Positions 62,450-64,000 of a stretch of DNA of 64,000 nucleotides are shown in pieces. The notes under the pieces are model-generated. The model made no database searches. It had not been told where the DNA came from and saw only the letters and a list, made by a program, of their open reading frames with translations. How positions within the stretch are numbered: the first letter of the stretch is position 1; every line of letters begins with the position of its first letter. The DNA lies in assembly GCF_030546645.1 (NCBI RefSeq), contig NZ_JAUOTO010000001.1, positions 1,240,001 through 1,304,000 on the forward strand, written 5' to 3'. Position numbers and translations under genes: made by a program. Source of the stretch: Flavitalea plasmicola. GTDB taxonomy: Bacteria; Bacteroidota; Bacteroidia; Chitinophagales; Chitinophagaceae.

Positions 62450-63319
62450 ATGAAGATATATATCCGCAGTATAGGTAATATTTCACCTGATCCGACAATG
62501 CCGCCCACCGGCAACCGGTTGACGGCCGCCGAACCCGATTATACCGCCTTCATCGACCCGAAGTCCATTCGCAGGATGAGCCGGATCGTCAAAATGGGTG
62601 TAGCCGCCGCTTATCAATGCCTCCGGGCCGCCAACCTGTCGCAACCCGATGCCATCGTTACAGGAACAGCTTATGGTTGCCTGGAAGATACCGGCATTTT
62701 TCTGAGCCAGCTGATCCGGCAGCAGGAGGATATGCTTTCTCCCACCTCCTTCATCCAGTCGACACATAATACCGTAGGCGCGCAGATCGCCCTGATGCTT
62801 CAATGCACCGGCTATAATAACACTTTTGTTCATCGTGGCTTCTCTTTTGAAAGCGCCCTGCTCGACGGTATGATGTTACTGCGGGAAGGTGCCGCACAAA
62901 GCGTACTGGTGGGGGGCTTGGATGAGATAACAGCGGACAGTCACACCATCCTGGAAAGGTTTGGTTTATACAAACACGGTGCCATCGCTGGCGAAGGCGC
63001 GACATTCTTTCTTTTAACCAGCGAACCTTCCGGGAAAGACTACGCAGTACTCGATGATCTCGCCACGTTTTACAAACCTGCGACAACGACCGATATGGCA
63101 GCGAACATCCGCAGTTTTTTGTCCGGCCACTCGCTGAAAATGGAAGACATAGACCTTGTCCTTGCCGGCGCCGCATTCAAACATCTCTGCGGCGAGTATC
63201 CCACGGCATCCGCCTTTGCATTGGCGATGGCAGCCGGAATGACCGGCCCCAAAAGAATACTCATTCACAACAGCTACCTGGATATCCACCACTCCCTGAT
63301 GCTCGTTACAAAATGCTAA
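62450..63319 (+). CDS. ketosynthase-like chain-length-factor protein, triad lost
   Basis: The 289-residue protein has the thiolase-like half-fold with SIRRMSRIVKMGVAAAYQCL and DAIVTGTAYGCLEDT. Where a ketosynthase has its nucleophile Cys it reads SFIQSTHNTVGAQIAL, and where the GHxxGA histidine should be it reads CGEYPTASAFAL. It is therefore expected not to condense and to act as a partner or chain-length factor for the adjacent ketosynthases. It starts 1 bp after the second ketosynthase and overlaps the next gene by 7 bp (ATGCTAA). Confidence 0.85.
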   Translation: MKIYIRSIGNISPDPTMPPTGNRLTAAEPDYTAFIDPKSIRRMSRIVKMGVAAAYQCLRAANLSQPDAIVTGTAYGCLEDTGIFLSQLIRQQEDMLSPTSFIQSTHNTVGAQIALMLQCTGYNNTFVHRGFSFESALLDGMMLLREGAAQSVLVGGLDEITADSHTILERFGLYKHGAIAGEGATFFLLTSEPSGKDYAVLDDLATFYKPATTTDMAANIRSFLSGHSLKMEDIDLVLAGAAFKHLCGEYPTASAFALAMAAGMTGPKRILIHNSYLDIHHSLMLVTKC

Positions 63320-63684
63320 AAGATAGTTTCTATACCATACTCGAAATGACCAGCGAAGCGTCTTCGCTGAAGGCCAGCCTTCAACTGCACGAAGACCATC
63401 AAATCTACCAGGGACATTTTCCCGGTCAGCCTGTAGTTCCCGGCGTTTGTCTGATGGAGATGGTAAAGGAATTAACCGCGCTCGCGATGAAAAAAACGCT
63501 GGAGCTCCAAAAAGCGGATAACATAAAATTCCTGCAGCCGATCGATCCGCATGACACGCCGATCCTGCAGGCAGAAATAAGCTATCGCTTCCCCGATGTC
63601 GGTGTCATCAGGGTCTCGGGCATATTTTTGAAAGATACTACCCCTTGTTTCAAATTCAGCGGGATATTCCGGTCAGTAGAATAA
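63313..63684 (+). CDS. hotdog-fold dehydratase (FabA/FabZ type)
   Basis: The 123-residue protein contains YQGHFPGQPVVPGVCLMEMV with catalytic His35 and Glu49, the canonical FabZ arrangement. It differs from the PHRPP-type dehydratase in the same cluster, so the pathway has two hotdog enzymes. It overlaps the preceding gene by 7 bp, and its end overlaps the convergent ketosynthase-like gene by 29 bp. Confidence 0.88.
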   Translation: MLKDSFYTILEMTSEASSLKASLQLHEDHQIYQGHFPGQPVVPGVCLMEMVKELTALAMKKTLELQKADNIKFLQPIDPHDTPILQAEISYRFPDVGVIRVSGIFLKDTTPCFKFSGIFRSVE

Positions 63685-64000
63685 AACTATGCTGACGACC
63701 TTTATAGGTATTATAGATCAGGTAGTTTTGAATGAGATCATTTTTTTCCTGTGATAATCGGTGATAGGTAAGCCATAGCGCAAAAGAGGTAGCCGTGGGA
63801 TATTCCCCGCAGTAACGCTTGAAATGGAGTAGGGGCGCCTTGCTGTTTATCATCTCCTCACAGGCTTCATAATAATGGCGCAGCCGCGCATCTCCGTTCT
63901 CCCCGGTGATCAGCACAGTGATGTCCTCCCCCAAAGGCAGGTGGGTGCTTAGGAAATTTTTCAGCCGTCCACTGACCACCTCAACATCACTACTATGCAG
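63656..64000 (-). CDS. ketosynthase-like protein, C-terminal part, 5' end beyond window
   Basis: The minus-strand frame is open from the right edge to a stop at 63656, with no start that must be internal. The visible 114 residues include FKRYCGEYPTATSFALWLTY and a C-terminus NTYKGRQHSFILLTGIS. They align with the end of the plus-strand ketosynthase-like protein (FKHLCGEYPTASAFALAMAA, NSYLDIHHSLMLVTKC). It is a second, catalytically dead member of the same family, on the opposite strand, so the pigment cluster continues to the right in the reverse direction. Confidence 0.75.
   Translation of the reverse strand: MHSSDVEVVSGRLKNFLSTHLPLGEDITVLITGENGDARLRHYYEACEEMINSKAPLLHFKRYCGEYPTATSFALWLTYHRLSQEKNDLIQNYLIYNTYKGRQHSFILLTGISR

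Noticed and set aside
1-64000. CRISPR arrays, tRNA or rRNA genes, insertion sequences
   Set aside because: I looked for spaced repeats, cloverleaf-like segments and transposase motifs and recognised none; a covariance-model scan would be needed to exclude small RNAs.

Overview
The window reads as a chromosomal segment of a Bacteroidota bacterium, most likely a Chitinophagaceae-type soil or plant-associated organism. The basis is several SusC/SusD pairs, lipoprotein signal peptides ending in Cys, a fused periplasmic-propeller histidine kinase, TAnnTTTG-type -7 elements, and a flexirubin/aryl-polyene cluster built around a Flavobacterium-like aromatic ammonia-lyase. No IS element, tRNA, rRNA or CRISPR array was recognised.

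Layout. (1) 1-3867, minus strand: lgt-like and lnt lipoprotein-modification genes, then a secreted beta-propeller-like protein cut by the left edge. (2) 4184-28545: a polysaccharide utilisation locus (PUL) running SusD, two small lipoproteins (DUF5004-like and DUF4961-like), SusC, SusD, SusC, a double GH92 alpha-mannosidase in one chain, a sialate O-acetylesterase-type esterase, a GH38-type mannosidase and an SGNH esterase. An AraC regulator and a GH78 alpha-L-rhamnosidase follow. The enzymes point to an acylated alpha-mannan carrying rhamnose, for example a fungal (rhamno)mannan; this substrate is inference. (3) 28612-33104: a propeller histidine kinase with a perfect 18-bp palindrome in front of it, a convergent NarL-type response regulator and a lone, degenerate HATPase-like protein. 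(4) 33247-35703: a MacB/FtsX-type permease. (5) 35733-41735, minus strand: a czcCBA-type divalent-cation RND efflux operon led by a small acidic secreted protein. (6) 41805-45373, minus strand: a flavin-dependent monooxygenase, then a visibly more AT-rich pirin / NmrA / Crp-Fnr trio. (7) 45539-53373: a copper/silver cus-type operon with an HYC_CC_PP protein, a double heavy-metal-binding-domain protein, cusA broken into two frames, cusC and two consecutive cusB adaptors. (8) 53521-55101: an unrecognised secreted protein. (9) 55303-64000: the start of a flexirubin/aryl-polyene cluster with a PaaK-like acyl-activating ligase, tyrosine/histidine-type ammonia-lyase, ketoreductase, two hotdog dehydratases, two full ketosynthases and three ketosynthase-like proteins lacking catalytic residues. 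The last of these lies on the opposite strand and is cut by the right edge.

How the genes work together. The PUL brings oligosaccharides through SusC/SusD porters and trims them with periplasmic glycosidases and esterases under AraC and/or two-component control. The lgt/lnt pair next to it makes enzymes that mature lipoproteins such as SusD. The two RND systems cover divalent cations (czc) and monovalent Cu/Ag (cus). In the pigment cluster the ammonia-lyase would make a (hydroxy)cinnamate starter, the ligase would activate it, and KS/KR/DH would extend and dehydrate it to a polyene. The dialkylresorcinol genes expected for flexirubin are not in the window.

The strongest leads are the GH92-GH92 fusion, the scrambled SusC/D order, the palindrome before the sensor kinase, the broken cusA, the tandem metal-binding adaptors, and the catalytically dead ketosynthase-like family sharing a CGEYPTA motif.
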